DNA from: Blastococcus sp. TF02A-26
GTDB lineage: Bacteria; Actinomycetota; Actinomycetes; Mycobacteriales; Geodermatophilaceae
Assembly (NCBI RefSeq): GCF_003319125.1
Contig: NZ_QOHG01000019.1
Coordinates: forward strand, 24,237-88,236
Reading direction: 5' to 3'
DNA: 64,000 nt
The notes below the pieces were generated by a model, which saw only the letters and a program-made list of their open reading frames with translations, had not been told where the DNA came from and did not search any database. The translations under genes and the position numbers were made by a program. Shown piece after piece: positions 27,355 to 36,979 of the stretch. How positions within the stretch are numbered: the first letter of the stretch is position 1; each line of letters opens with the position of its first letter.

Positions 27355-27665
27355 GCGGCGCGGCCGCCGAACAGCCGGCGCCAGCGCGCGGCACGCTCCG
27401 GCCTCCGTGCGGGCTGCGGAGCGGGTTCGGCGGCGGTGGTCCCGGGCCAGCCCACGGGTGACCCGCCCGGCGCTCCGTCGTCCTCCCGGCCCGGCCAGCC
27501 GACCGGGCCGCCGTGCCGCTCGCCGGCCTCGTCCGCGTGCCGGGGACCGCTGCCGTCGGGGCCCCGTCGGGCGAGCGCAGCCGCGACGACGGGGTCCACG
27601 TCGGCGCCCGTTGCCGCCGCGTGCCTACCCACAGTGATCAGTCCCGTGCTGGTCCATGGCGGCAT
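27351..27665 (-). CDS. Hypothetical protein, low complexity
   Basis: This is a possible 104-aa protein, convergent with and overlapping the preceding small gene by 4 bases. It is rich in Gly, Pro, Ala and Arg with no domain. The segment GRHAAATGADVDPVVAAALARRG looks protein-like, and the repeated PVGWPG is notable. A start at the internal GTG just before GRHAAA is equally possible. It may be a chance open frame; no ribosome site decides the matter. Confidence 0.35.
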   Translation of the reverse strand: MPPWTSTGLITVGRHAAATGADVDPVVAAALARRGPDGSGPRHADEAGERHGGPVGWPGREDDGAPGGSPVGWPGTTAAEPAPQPARRPERAARWRRLFGGRAA

Positions 27666-27766
27666 TGCAGCACGGACCAGGTGGTCACGTCACCCGCCCG
27701 CGCGCTCGCACGAGTCCGACATCACCCGGAGTGACCACTCCGACCCGGCCGCGGGGGCCGGTGGGG

Positions 27767-28729
27767 TCAGACGCCGGCGTAGCTGTGCAGGCCGGTGGAC
27801 ACCATGTTCACGTAGAGCAGGTTGAAGATCATGACACCCAGGCCGACGACGTTGACCCAGGCGGCCGGCCTGCCCCGCCAGCCGGCGGTCGTACGGGCGT
27901 GCAGGTAGGCGGCGTAGACGACCCAGGCGATGAAGGCCCACGTCTCCTTGGGGTCCCAACCCCAGAACCGCCCCCAGGCGCTCTCCGCCCAGATCGCGCC
28001 GGCGATCACGGCGAACGTCCAGATCGGGAAGCCGAAGACGGCGGTGCGGTGGGCGACGCGGTCGATCGCGGCGGGGGCCGGCAGGCGGTCGAGCAGACCC
28101 CCGGTCTCCGCGGTGCCGGCGGCGACCCGGGCGTCGTGCCGCAGCCGCAGCAGGTACATCACGCTGGCGATGCCGCTGACGAAGAAGATGCCGAAGCCCA
28201 GGATCGCCGTGCTCACGTGGACGGCCAGCCAGCTCGAGCGCAGCGAGGCCACCAGCGGGCCGGCCTCGGCGTACAGGAACAGGCCGATCCCGACCATCGA
28301 GAGCACGACCGGCGCGAGGACGAAGACCCCGAGGTGCCGCAGCGCCGGCCGGCGCACGGCGAGCACGGTGAAGGACACGACCGCGACGAGCACCACCGCG
28401 GTGGCGAACTCGTACATGTTGCCCCAGGGCAGCCGGTCGGTGGCCAGCCCGCGGAACAGCAGCACGCCGGCGTGGGTGAGCGCCCCGAGCAGCGTGAACA
28501 CCATGGCCGCGACGCCGTAGCGGCGGACCGTCGGCGGCTCCGCGGCCCCGGTGGCGGCGGGCGCGGCCGGCTCGACGGGCGCACCGGCGCCGACCAGCTC
28601 GCGGGTGGCCGCGGGACGCCGTCCGAAGGCCAGCTGCGCGCAGAAGGCGACGACGGCCAGCGAGTACAGGCCGACGCTGACGGAGAACAGCGTGTCCGAG
28701 AGGTCGGCCAGGGTGGTGTCGACGGTCAC
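27767..28729 (-). CDS. ccsB: Cytochrome c synthase subunit CcsB (CcsA/ResC-type)
   Basis: This is the heme-handling membrane subunit of the System II cytochrome c synthase, working with ResB. It has 320 aa and about eight helices, and the tryptophan-rich heme-binding motif WAESAWGRFWGWDPKETW (about residues 238-255) is intact, flanked by conserved His. The GTG start overlaps the resB stop by 4 bases (GTGA). The upstream open frame is a shadow of resB. It is the last gene of the operon. Confidence 0.93.
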   Translation of the reverse strand: MTVDTTLADLSDTLFSVSVGLYSLAVVAFCAQLAFGRRPAATRELVGAGAPVEPAAPAATGAAEPPTVRRYGVAAMVFTLLGALTHAGVLLFRGLATDRLPWGNMYEFATAVVLVAVVSFTVLAVRRPALRHLGVFVLAPVVLSMVGIGLFLYAEAGPLVASLRSSWLAVHVSTAILGFGIFFVSGIASVMYLLRLRHDARVAAGTAETGGLLDRLPAPAAIDRVAHRTAVFGFPIWTFAVIAGAIWAESAWGRFWGWDPKETWAFIAWVVYAAYLHARTTAGWRGRPAAWVNVVGLGVMIFNLLYVNMVSTGLHSYAGV

Positions 28730-30396
28730 GGGGTGGGGACCTCCGGGTCCGGGTGGGCCCCGCCGGACGGCGGGGTCGGGGATGCGGGAGCACGGGCGGC
28801 GAGCGCGACCCGCAGCTCGTCGACCAGGGCGGTGAAGCGTTCCCCGCCCTCGCCGCCGCCCCGCGTCAGCGAGCCGACGGTCAGCACGGTACCGCCGCCC
28901 CCCGGAGCGGGGGCGGCGCGGGCGAAGACCCGCTCGCGGCGCAGCAGGAGCATCGCCAGCAGGCCCACGAGGACGGCGATCGCGGCGACGAGCACCCACA
29001 CCTGTCCCGGGTCGTGCGACACCTGCAGGGCGGCGAACTGGGAGTAGCCGGAGAAGGTGATCGCGGTGCCGTCGGGGAGCGTGAGGGTCTCCCCCACGGC
29101 GAGGTTGGCCGAGCCGACCTCCTCGAGGGCGCCGCGGTCGATCTGCTCCTGGTCGATGGCGTACACCGACTGCGGGCGGCCCGAGTCCAGGCCGAGGTAG
29201 CCCTGGTAGGCGATGAGCGCGACCTGCGGCTCGAGCGGGCGGGGGTCGATGCTGGTCAGGATGCCGTCGCGGACGACACCGGTCGGCGCGAAGAAGCCCT
29301 GGATCGCCAGCTGGGAGTCGGCATCGGCACCCAGGTCGGGGAACTTCGCCGCGCCCTCGCTCGCCATCGTCGACTGGTTCGTCGGGAGGAACGGCGCGGG
29401 GACGTCGGTGAACGTCTGACCCGTCGGCGTCGTCACGGTGAACGTCGGCGCGTAGCCGTGGCCGGTGACGTAGACCCGGTCACCGTCGGCGCGCAGCGGG
29501 TCGTTGACGCCGATGGTCCGCGCCTCGCCCTCCTCGTCGGGTCCGCCGAACCGGATGTCGGCGCGGAACGAGGCGGCGGTGAGGTCGGTCTCGTACTCCG
29601 CGCGGAAGTCCTCCAGGTCCACGCACAACGGGCTGAGGTCCTCCCCGTCCACGAGCGGTCCGGCGGAGTAGGTGTCGTACTGCTGGAAGCTGTTGCAGAA
29701 CCCGTCGCCCTCGACGACCAGGATGCTGCCCTCGTACCCCCACAGCTTCCCGCCGGCCAGCGCGAGGAGCAGGCCGACCAGGGAGAGGTGGAACAGCAGG
29801 TTGCCGGCCTCCTTGAGGTAGCCCTTCTCGGCGGAGAGCTCGGCCCCGGTGCCGCTGGACCCGGCGGGATCGGTACCCGCGGTCCCCCGGCGGACGACGC
29901 GGAAGCGGCGCACCCGCAGCTCCTCCTCGACCACGTCGAGGGCGGCCATGCCGTCGAGCGGGGTGTCCAGCCGCCCCGAGTCCGGCAGCCGCAGCAGGTT
30001 CCGCGGCGCCGGCGGCGGTGGGGTGCGCAGGGCGCGGTAGTGCTCCGCGGCACGGGGGAGGACGCAGCCGACGAGCGAGACGAACAGCAGCAGGTAGACC
30101 GCGGCGAACCACGGCGAGCTGAAGACGTCGAACAGGTAGAGCCGGTCCAGCACCGGCGCCAACGTCGGGTGGTCGGCGAAGTACTGCGCGACGTTGGACT
30201 GCGACAGCGAGCGCTGCGGCAGCAGCGACCCGGGGATGGCGGCCAGCGCGAGCAGGAAGAGCAGGATGATCGCCGTCCGCATGGCGGTCAGCCGGCGCCA
30301 CCACCGGACCCACAGGTTCCAGGCACGCCGGCCGGCCGAGGGGCGGGCCGGCGGGGGCGGGGCCGCGGCCTCGCGCGGCGGGGCGGTCACGGTCAC
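28726..30396 (-). CDS. resB: Cytochrome c biogenesis protein ResB (Ccs1)
   Basis: This is the second subunit of the System II cytochrome c synthase, which attaches heme to apocytochrome CxxCH outside the membrane. It has 556 aa, three N-terminal helices (about 37-57, 95-115, 205-225), a large external domain and a fourth helix near residue 480 (VWVLVAAIAVLVGLLAMLLL). The short ResB motif LLFHLSLVGLLLALAGGKL is present. The first of two tandem GTG codons is taken as start because it overlaps the ccdA stop by 4 bases. Confidence 0.92.
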   Translation of the reverse strand: MTVTAPPREAAAPPPPARPSAGRRAWNLWVRWWRRLTAMRTAIILLFLLALAAIPGSLLPQRSLSQSNVAQYFADHPTLAPVLDRLYLFDVFSSPWFAAVYLLLFVSLVGCVLPRAAEHYRALRTPPPPAPRNLLRLPDSGRLDTPLDGMAALDVVEEELRVRRFRVVRRGTAGTDPAGSSGTGAELSAEKGYLKEAGNLLFHLSLVGLLLALAGGKLWGYEGSILVVEGDGFCNSFQQYDTYSAGPLVDGEDLSPLCVDLEDFRAEYETDLTAASFRADIRFGGPDEEGEARTIGVNDPLRADGDRVYVTGHGYAPTFTVTTPTGQTFTDVPAPFLPTNQSTMASEGAAKFPDLGADADSQLAIQGFFAPTGVVRDGILTSIDPRPLEPQVALIAYQGYLGLDSGRPQSVYAIDQEQIDRGALEEVGSANLAVGETLTLPDGTAITFSGYSQFAALQVSHDPGQVWVLVAAIAVLVGLLAMLLLRRERVFARAAPAPGGGGTVLTVGSLTRGGGEGGERFTALVDELRVALAARAPASPTPPSGGAHPDPEVPTP

Positions 30397-31196
30397 AGCG
30401 ACGACTCCCCGAGCCCGGTCTCGGCCAGCCAGGAGCGCAGCCACTCCATCATCTCGGTCCAGGCGCCGGTGACCAGCAGGACGCCGACGAGCACGAGCAG
30501 CCCGCCGCCGACCCGCGTCACCGTCCGGGCGTGCCGGCGCAGCAGGTCGGTGGCCCCCAGCGCCCAGCGCGCACCCAGCGCGACCAGGACGAAGGGGACG
30601 CCGAGGCCGAGGCAGTACGCGACGGAGAGGAAGGCACCGCGGCCCGCGGTGCCCTCCGAGTAGGCGAGGGTGAGGACGGCGCCCAGGGTCGGCCCCAGGC
30701 ACGGCGTCCAGCCCAGCCCGAAGACGACGCCCAGGAGCGGTGCCCCGAGCAGCCCGGTGGCCGGGCGCATCGACAGCCGCTTCGTGCGCTGCAGCAGCGG
30801 TAGCCAGCCCAGGAAGCCCAGCCCGACGAGGATCACCACGACGCCCATGACCCGGGTGATCACGTCGTTGTGCACCAGCAGCAGCCGGCCGAGGCTCCCG
30901 GCCGCGGTGCCGAGGGCGACGAAGACGGCGGTGAAGCCCAGCACGAACAGCAGCGCGCCCAGCACCATCTGCCGGCGGCCGGTGCGCTGGTCGACCGCGG
31001 TCGCCGTGCCCCCGCCGGTCCCGGCAGCGGCGTCGCGGTCCCCGGAGCCGGCGAGGCCGGCGACGTAGGAGAGGTAGCCGGGGACCAGGGGCAGCACGCA
31101 CGGCGAGGCGAAGCTGATCAGACCCACGAGCGCCGCGACGGCGGCGGCGACGAGCAGCGGGCCGTCGGTGACCAGGCCCTCGAAGGTGTCCCCCAC
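30393..31196 (-). CDS. ccdA: Cytochrome c biogenesis protein CcdA
   Basis: This is a six-helix membrane thiol-disulfide transporter, 267 aa. It passes reducing power from cytoplasmic thioredoxin to the external TlpA-like lipoprotein so that apocytochrome cysteines stay reduced. The two redox cysteines are in SFASPCVLPLVPGYLSYV (about residue 32) and GLGWTPCLGPTLGAV (about 157). It is one base downstream of the TlpA-like gene's stop and is coupled to resB. Confidence 0.94.
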   Translation of the reverse strand: MGDTFEGLVTDGPLLVAAAVAALVGLISFASPCVLPLVPGYLSYVAGLAGSGDRDAAAGTGGGTATAVDQRTGRRQMVLGALLFVLGFTAVFVALGTAAGSLGRLLLVHNDVITRVMGVVVILVGLGFLGWLPLLQRTKRLSMRPATGLLGAPLLGVVFGLGWTPCLGPTLGAVLTLAYSEGTAGRGAFLSVAYCLGLGVPFVLVALGARWALGATDLLRRHARTVTRVGGGLLVLVGVLLVTGAWTEMMEWLRSWLAETGLGESSL

Positions 31197-31197
31197 C

Positions 31198-31773
31198 TCA
31201 GCCCTCCGCGATCAGCCGGTCGAGGACGGCGCGCAGGTCCTCCTGCGAGATCTGCGCGGTGTAGACGGCGGCGACCCGGTACTCGCGGTCGAGCACGATC
31301 GTGGAGGGGACGGCGTTGGCGGGGTAGTTCCGGAAGGCCAGCGCCACCTCGCCCCGCGGGTCGAACAGCGACGGGTACTCGATGCCGTTGGAGTCCAGGA
31401 ACGCCTGGGCCAGCTGCTCGTCGTCCTTGACGGTGAGCCCGAGGAACTCGACGCCCTCCTGGCGGACCTCCGAGTAGACCTCCTGGAACTCCGGCGTCTC
31501 CACCCGGCAGGGCGGGCACCAGGAGCCCCAGAAGTTCAGGACGGCGATGTCGCCGGCGAGCTCCGTCGAGTCGAAGTCGCCACCGCCGAGCAGGTCCCCG
31601 GTGAACTCCGGCGCGGTCGCCCGCTCGCCCTCGGGGATGACCTCGCCGGCCGGGGTGCCGGCCTGGAAGCGGAACTGCCCGCCGTTGTTGACGTCGACCG
31701 CGGAGCCCTCGCCGGTCGTGCAGCCGGCCGCGAGCAGCAGGGCACCCACCAGTGCGGGCAGGACGCGCCTCAT
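31198..31773 (-). CDS. TlpA/ResA-like thioredoxin lipoprotein
   Basis: This is a 191-aa exported thiol reductase. The signal peptide ends in a lipobox (LLLAAGC, Cys18), so it is membrane-anchored outside the cell. The redox site is WGSWCPPCRVETPEF (about residues 85-99), and the remainder follows the AhpC/TSA-Redoxin-like TlpA fold (YPSLFDPRGEVALAF, the cis-Pro in NAVPSTIVLD). It takes electrons from CcdA and reduces apocytochrome c. It overlaps the phosphatase gene by 4 bases. Confidence 0.93.
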   Translation of the reverse strand: MRRVLPALVGALLLAAGCTTGEGSAVDVNNGGQFRFQAGTPAGEVIPEGERATAPEFTGDLLGGGDFDSTELAGDIAVLNFWGSWCPPCRVETPEFQEVYSEVRQEGVEFLGLTVKDDEQLAQAFLDSNGIEYPSLFDPRGEVALAFRNYPANAVPSTIVLDREYRVAAVYTAQISQEDLRAVLDRLIAEG

Positions 31774-32417
31774 GCGCCCGGTACCGCGTCGGGGTCGGTG
31801 GCGCCGGCGGGCTCGGCGTAGGTGACGCCGGCGAACCGGTCGCCCTCGAAGGTCACCGACGTGACGCTGGCCAGGGCGCACTCGCGGCGGCGGGGGTCGT
31901 GCACGTAGCGGCGCCCCTCGAGGTGCAGCCGCAGCGTCCAGATGGGCAGCTGGTGGCTGACGCAGACCGCCGCCGAGCCGCGGGCGGCGTCCCGGGCGGC
32001 CTCGACGGCGAGCAGCATGCGGGCGGCGATCTCCACGTAGGGCTCGCCCCACGACGGCCGGAACGGGTTGCGCAGCTTCCACCAGTGCCGGGGGTCGCGC
32101 AGCGCGCCGTCGCCGACGGCGACCCGCAGGCCCTCGAAGTCGCTCGCCGCCTCGATCAGCCGGTCGTCGGTGGCGACGGGCAGGCCCAGCGCCTCGGCGA
32201 TCGGTGCCGCGGTCTGCTGCGCGCGCTCGAGCGGGCTGGACACCAGGTGGGTGACCGGTGGGTCGGCGGCCACGCCGGTGAACCAGCGCGCGGCGTCCCG
32301 GGCCATGCCCTCCCCCGCCTCGGACAGCCGGTAGCCGGGCAGCCGGCCGTAGAGGACCTTCGCCGGGTTGAACACCTCGCCGTGCCGCAGAAGGTGGACG
32401 ACGGTGGTCTCGCTCAT
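31770..32417 (-). CDS. Histidine phosphatase family protein (phosphoglycerate-mutase-like)
   Basis: The protein has 215 aa with the branch-2/1 histidine phosphatase core: HLLRHGEVFNP with the phospho-His near residue 11, SSPLERAQQTAAPIAEALG, and the second His in AVCVSHQLPIW. It lies between hemL (one-base overlap) and the cytochrome c maturation genes, a position I recall as conserved in mycobacteria (Rv0525). The substrate is unknown. Confidence 0.88.
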   Translation of the reverse strand: MSETTVVHLLRHGEVFNPAKVLYGRLPGYRLSEAGEGMARDAARWFTGVAADPPVTHLVSSPLERAQQTAAPIAEALGLPVATDDRLIEAASDFEGLRVAVGDGALRDPRHWWKLRNPFRPSWGEPYVEIAARMLLAVEAARDAARGSAAVCVSHQLPIWTLRLHLEGRRYVHDPRRRECALASVTSVTFEGDRFAGVTYAEPAGATDPDAVPGA

Positions 32418-33796
32418 CAGGTGCTGACCTCGCTCGGGTCCTGGCCGCTGGCGCGCGGCGCCTCGTCCGGGGTGGCCTCGGCGGCCGCCCGGGCGGCGGC
32501 CGGCAGCGCCTCGAGCACCTGCTCGACGGCGGCGTCGTCCAGCGCGGCGCTGACGAACCACGCCTCGAACGCCGACGGCGGCAGGTACACCCCGCGGCTG
32601 AGCATGGCGTGGAAGAAGGCGGTGTAGCGGAAGGTCTCCTGGCTGCGCGCGTCGTCGAAGTCGCGCACCTGGCGCTCGTCGGGCACGAAGAAGACGGAGA
32701 ACATCGACCCGGCCTGCTGCACGCGGTGCTGCACGCCGGCGGCGAAGAGCGCGGCACTGGCGGCGCCGCGCAGGGTGGCCGCCACCTGGTCGCAGCGGGC
32801 GTAGACCTCGTCGGTGCACAGCCGCAGGGTGGTCAGCCCGGCGGCGACCGCGACGGGGTTCCCCGACAGCGTGCCGGCCTGGTAGACGGGGCCGGAGGGG
32901 GCGAGCTGGTCCATCAGGTCGGCGCGGCCGCCGAACGCCGCGGCCGGCAGACCGCCGCCCATGACCTTGCCGAAGGTGAACAGGTCGGCGTCCACCGGGT
33001 CCAGGCCGTACCAGCCCGACCGGGACACCCGGAAACCGGTCATCACCTCGTCGAGCACCAGCAGGGCGCCGTGCTCGGCGGTGATCCGGCGCAGCTCGGT
33101 GTTGAACCCGGACAGCGGCGGGACGACGCCCATGTTCCCCGGCGCGGCCTCGCTGATGACGCAGGCGATCTCGGCACCGCGCTCGGCGAAGACCGCCTCG
33201 ACCGCGGCGACGTCGTTGTAGGGCAGCACCACGGTGTCCGCGGCCGCGCCGGTGGTCACGCCGGGGGTGTCGGGCAGCCCGAGCGTGGCCACGCCCGAGC
33301 CGGCCGAGGCGAGCAGCGCGTCGACGTGGCCGTGGTAGCAGCCGGCGAACTTGACGACCAGCCGGCGGCCGGTGACGCCGCGGGCCAGGCGGATCGCCGA
33401 GAGCACCGCCTCGGTGCCGGAGTTGACCAGCCGCACCCGCTGCACCGGCGGCATGCGGGCGATGATCTCCTCGGCCAGGTCCAGCTCACCAGCGGTGGGC
33501 GCGCCGAACGACGTGCCCCTCCGGGCAGCGGCGGTGACCGCCTCGACGACCGCCGGATGGGCGTGGCCGAGGATCATCGGCCCCCACGAGGCGACGAGGT
33601 CGACGTAGCGGCGACCGTCGGCGTCGGTGAGCCAGGGGCCCTGCCCCTCCGCCATGAAGCGGGGGGTGCCACCGACGGCGCGGAAGGCACGCACCGGGCT
33701 GTTCACCCCGCCCGGGGTCACCCGCTGGCCGCGGGCGAACAGCTCGGCGGAGACCGGGGCCTCGTAGGGGTAGCGGGAACCGTCCGGCGAGGTCAC
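32417..33796 (-). CDS. hemL: Glutamate-1-semialdehyde 2,1-aminomutase
   Basis: This is a PLP enzyme that forms 5-aminolevulinate, the second step of the C5 heme pathway after HemA. It shows [39 protein letters not shown] and the PLP lysine in [18 protein letters not shown] (about residue 275). At 459 aa it has a normal core plus a short Ala-rich tail. It is separated from hemB by one small membrane-protein gene that it overlaps by 4 bases. Confidence 0.96.
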   Translation of the reverse strand: MTSPDGSRYPYEAPVSAELFARGQRVTPGGVNSPVRAFRAVGGTPRFMAEGQGPWLTDADGRRYVDLVASWGPMILGHAHPAVVEAVTAAARRGTSFGAPTAGELDLAEEIIARMPPVQRVRLVNSGTEAVLSAIRLARGVTGRRLVVKFAGCYHGHVDALLASAGSGVATLGLPDTPGVTTGAAADTVVLPYNDVAAVEAVFAERGAEIACVISEAAPGNMGVVPPLSGFNTELRRITAEHGALLVLDEVMTGFRVSRSGWYGLDPVDADLFTFGKVMGGGLPAAAFGGRADLMDQLAPSGPVYQAGTLSGNPVAVAAGLTTLRLCTDEVYARCDQVAATLRGAASAALFAAGVQHRVQQAGSMFSVFFVPDERQVRDFDDARSQETFRYTAFFHAMLSRGVYLPPSAFEAWFVSAALDDAAVEQVLEALPAAARAAAEATPDEAPRASGQDPSEVST

Positions 33797-34329
33797 GTCC
33801 CCAGTGTCCCCTCTGTCCCTGGCAGCCGGGGTGGGGCCTCCGTCTCACCGCCCGCCCCCGGCGCGGCCGCCAGAAGCGCGCGGGTGAGGGCGGACGGGTC
33901 CCGGGTCGGCACCAGGACGGTGCGCCCGTCGGTCAGCCGCAGCGGGAGGCCGGTGCGCCCGCGGGGCAGCGACCAGCCCCCGCCGAGGATCGGCGCACCC
34001 GCGTCGACGCCGGCCTCGCCGTCGGTGGCGGCGCGGAGATGGGCGGTGTCGACGTCGGCCAGGGGCACCCGTTCGCGGCCGACCGCGAGCACCGGCTCCG
34101 CCTCGCCGTCCGCACGTCCCGCCGACACGCGGACCGTCCAGACCCGGCCGGCCGAGACCGCACCGGCGGCCACGATGCCGAGGACGACGACGAGGGCACC
34201 GGCCCACAGCAGCGGCGGCACGTCGGGGCCGGGCAGCACCAGGTCCATGACGAGCAGGAGGACCATCGCCCCGGCGACCAGCCAGAACGGTCGCCAGGAG
34301 CCCCCGGGCTCGACGTACTCCTCGGCCAC
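33793..34329 (-). CDS. Two-helix membrane protein of the heme cluster (possibly DUF3093-like)
   Basis: The protein has 178 aa with two adjacent helices (about [18 protein letters not shown] and [19 protein letters not shown]) followed by a compact, probably beta-rich cytoplasmic domain ([39 protein letters not shown]). The layout resembles DUF3093 proteins; I am not certain of the family. It lies between hemB (17 bases) and hemL (4-base overlap), where M. tuberculosis also has a small membrane protein as I recall (Rv0513). Confidence 0.7.
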   Translation of the reverse strand: MAEEYVEPGGSWRPFWLVAGAMVLLLVMDLVLPGPDVPPLLWAGALVVVLGIVAAGAVSAGRVWTVRVSAGRADGEAEPVLAVGRERVPLADVDTAHLRAATDGEAGVDAGAPILGGGWSLPRGRTGLPLRLTDGRTVLVPTRDPSALTRALLAAAPGAGGETEAPPRLPGTEGTLGT

Positions 34330-34346
34330 GACCCGTCCCGTCCGGG

Positions 34347-35339
34347 TCAGCGACGGAGCAGGCGGGCCGCCTCGACCGCCCAGTAGGTCAGCACGGAGGA
34401 CGCTCCGGCACGCCGGATGGCGGTCAGCGTCTCCAGGATGGCGCGGTCGCGGTCCACCCAGCCGTTGGCCGCGGCCGCCTCGACCATCGCGTACTCGCCG
34501 CTGACCTGGTACGCGCTCACCGGCACCCGGACCTCGTCGGCCACCCGGGCGATGATGTCGAGGTAGGCCAGCGCCGGCTTCACCATCACGGCGTCGGCAC
34601 CCTCGGCGAGGTCCTGCTCGACCTCCCGCAGCGCCTCGTCGGCGTTGGGCGGGTCCATCTGGTAGGTCGACCGGTCACCGAACTGCGGCGCGCCCTCCGC
34701 GGCCTCGCGGAACGGGCCGTAGAAGCACGACGCGTACTTGGCCGCGTAGGCCAGCACCGGCAGCTCCGTGAACCCGCCGCCGTCCAGCGCCCGGCGGATC
34801 GCCGCGACCTGGCCGTCCATCATCCCGCTGGGCGCGATGACGTGCGCCCCGGCCTGGGCCTGCGCCAGCGCGACGGCGGCATAGCGGTCCAGCGTCGGGT
34901 CGTTGTCGACGACGCCCGCGGGCGTCACGACTCCGCAGTGGCCGTGGTCGGTGTACTCGCACAGGCAGAGGTCGGCCATGAGAACGAGCTCGTCGCCCAG
35001 GTCATCACGGAGCCGGCGCAGCGCTTCGTTGACCACGCCGTCGGCGGCGTCGGCCTGGGTGCCCAGCGGGTCCTTGTCGGCGGGGATGCCGAACAGGATC
35101 AGCCCGCTGATGCCGGCCTCGGCCGCCTCGTGCGCGGCCTTCCGGAGCGAGTCCTGGGTGTGCTGGACGACGCCCGGCATCGAGGTGATCGGCTGCGGCT
35201 CGGAGATGCCCTCCTTGACGAAGACCGGGAGCACCAGGTCGGCCGGCGACAGCCGCGTCTGGGCGGTCAGCCGCCGCAGCGCGGGCGTCGACCGCAGTCG
35301 ACGCCCGCGCGCGAAGCCCGGGTTGGCTCCGGCACTCAC
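34347..35339 (-). CDS. hemB: Delta-aminolevulinic acid dehydratase (porphobilinogen synthase)
   Basis: This enzyme condenses two 5-aminolevulinates to porphobilinogen. The zinc-type cysteine cluster ADLCLCEYTDHGHCG (about residues 118-132) indicates a Zn-dependent enzyme, and the two active-site lysines are in AYAAKYASCFYGPFREA and DAVMVKPALAYLD. At 330 aa it has normal length. The GTG start overlaps the hemD stop by 4 bases. Confidence 0.96.
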   Translation of the reverse strand: MSAGANPGFARGRRLRSTPALRRLTAQTRLSPADLVLPVFVKEGISEPQPITSMPGVVQHTQDSLRKAAHEAAEAGISGLILFGIPADKDPLGTQADAADGVVNEALRRLRDDLGDELVLMADLCLCEYTDHGHCGVVTPAGVVDNDPTLDRYAAVALAQAQAGAHVIAPSGMMDGQVAAIRRALDGGGFTELPVLAYAAKYASCFYGPFREAAEGAPQFGDRSTYQMDPPNADEALREVEQDLAEGADAVMVKPALAYLDIIARVADEVRVPVSAYQVSGEYAMVEAAAANGWVDRDRAILETLTAIRRAGASSVLTYWAVEAARLLRR

Positions 35340-36877
35340 TTGGAGTCGCCTTCCTCCCGGCGCGCCTCGGCGAAGGCCGCGAGCGCGTCGACCAGCGGGC
35401 CGACCGCGGCGGTCTCGGGCTGCACGTCCACCCGCAGGCCGAACTCCTGCGCGGTGGCCGAGGTCTGCGGCCCGATCACCGCGACGACGGTCTTGGCGTG
35501 CGGCTTGCCGGCGATGCCGACCAGGTTGCGCACGGTGCTGGACGAGGTGAAGCACACCGCGTCGAACCCGCCGCCCTTGATGGCCTCGCGGACCGCGGCC
35601 GGCGGCGGCGCCGCCCGGACGGTGCGGTAGGCGGTGACGTCGTCGATCTCCCAACCGCGCTCCTTGAGCCCGGCGGCGAGGGTCTCGGTGGCGATGTCGG
35701 CCCGCGGCAGCAGCACGCGGTCGATCGGGTCGAGCACGTCGTCGTACTCCGGGAAGTCGGCCAGCAGGCCCTCGCTGGACTGCTCACCGGAGGGCAGCAG
35801 CTCCGGCACGATGCCGAAGTCGCGCACCGCGGCGGCGGTCTGCTCGCCCACGCAGGCCACCTTCACGCCGGCGAACGCCCGGGCGTCGAGGCCGAGCTCG
35901 GCGAACTTCTCGCGCACGGCCTTCACCGCGTTCACCGAGGTGAACACGATCCAGCCGTAGCGGCCGGTGACCAGGCCCTTGATGGCGCGGTCCATCTGCG
36001 CCGGGCTGCGCGGCGGCTCGACGGCGATGGTCGGCACCTCGACCGGCACCGCGCCGTAGGCCCGCAGCCGGTCGCTCATGTCGCCGGCCTGGTCCTTGGT
36101 GCGCGGCACCAGCACCCGCCAGCCGAACAGCGGCCGGCTCTCCCACCAGGAGAACTTGCCGCGCTTGTCGACCACCGCGCCGACGGTGACCACCACGGCC
36201 CCGCCGATCGCGTCGAGGCCGGCGGTCTTCTCGGCGACCGCGGCGAGCTTCGTGGGGACGCTCTTCTGGTCGGTGGTCGAGCCCGCGGTGGTGACGACGA
36301 CCGGGGTCCCGCCGGGCAGGCCGCCCTCGACCAGCCGGCCGGCGGCGTCGGGCAGGTCCGCGGCGTCGCCGGTGAGCACCAGCGGCGCGCCCAGGCCGTG
36401 CGCGGCCGAGGCCAGCGCGGCCAGGTCGGCGGTGCCGCGCAGCTCCGCGGTGAGCGTCGTGCTGCCGAGGGCGACACCGGCGAACGCCGGCACGGCCGAG
36501 GCCGGGGCGACGCCCGGGACGACGTCGAACGGCACCGAGGTGCGGCCGACGGCGAGCACCTCCTTGACCACCGCGTCGGAGGTGAACGGGTCACCGGCGA
36601 CCAGCCGGACGACGGTGTCGCCCTTCTTGGCCGCGGCGACGGCGGCCTTGGCCACCTCGTCGGGCTCGCCGGTGGCCGTCGTCGGCTCCAGGTCGGGCCG
36701 GCTCTCGCGGACGGCGGCGGTGACGGCGGGGGCCACCCCGGCGTCGACCACGAGGACGTCGGCCTCGCCGATCGCCGCGGTCGCCCGGGCGGTCAGCATG
36801 CCGGGATCGCCCGGGCCGGCGCCGACGAAGACGACCGTGCCGGCCGCCCCGCCGCTCTTGCTGCGGAAGCGCGTCAT
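35336..36877 (-). CDS. hemD: Fused uroporphyrin-III C-methyltransferase-like / uroporphyrinogen-III synthase
   Basis: This is a two-domain protein. Residues 1 to about 240 are SUMT-like, with FVGAGPGDPGMLT and PFDVVPGVAPASAVPAFAG, but the RLKGGDPF loop is altered to RLVAGDPF and the following FGRG/E motif is missing, so methylation activity is uncertain. Residues 255-513 are uroporphyrinogen-III synthase (GWRVLVPRTKDQAGDMSDRL, VFTSVNAVKAV, CVGEQTAAAV, CFTSSSTVRNLV). I prefer the ATG at 36877 because AGGAG precedes it by 7 bases; an in-frame GTG 18 bases upstream is weaker. It follows hemC by about 100 bases. Confidence 0.9.
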   Translation of the reverse strand: MTRFRSKSGGAAGTVVFVGAGPGDPGMLTARATAAIGEADVLVVDAGVAPAVTAAVRESRPDLEPTTATGEPDEVAKAAVAAAKKGDTVVRLVAGDPFTSDAVVKEVLAVGRTSVPFDVVPGVAPASAVPAFAGVALGSTTLTAELRGTADLAALASAAHGLGAPLVLTGDAADLPDAAGRLVEGGLPGGTPVVVTTAGSTTDQKSVPTKLAAVAEKTAGLDAIGGAVVVTVGAVVDKRGKFSWWESRPLFGWRVLVPRTKDQAGDMSDRLRAYGAVPVEVPTIAVEPPRSPAQMDRAIKGLVTGRYGWIVFTSVNAVKAVREKFAELGLDARAFAGVKVACVGEQTAAAVRDFGIVPELLPSGEQSSEGLLADFPEYDDVLDPIDRVLLPRADIATETLAAGLKERGWEIDDVTAYRTVRAAPPPAAVREAIKGGGFDAVCFTSSSTVRNLVGIAGKPHAKTVVAVIGPQTSATAQEFGLRVDVQPETAAVGPLVDALAAFAEARREEGDSK

Positions 36878-36979
36878 CGCGTGCTCCTGTTCCACTTCAC
36901 TTGAGAGCCCCTCCCGGGGCTCGTTCTGGGGTCTGGGTGCCGGGCCGCGGTGCCCGGCGGGGGGAGGTCGGGGGTCGGC

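Noticed and set aside
28730..28999. N-terminal extension of CcsB
   Set aside because: The added residues are Arg/Pro-rich antisense-like translation of resB; the GTG with 4-base overlap gives a normal-length protein.
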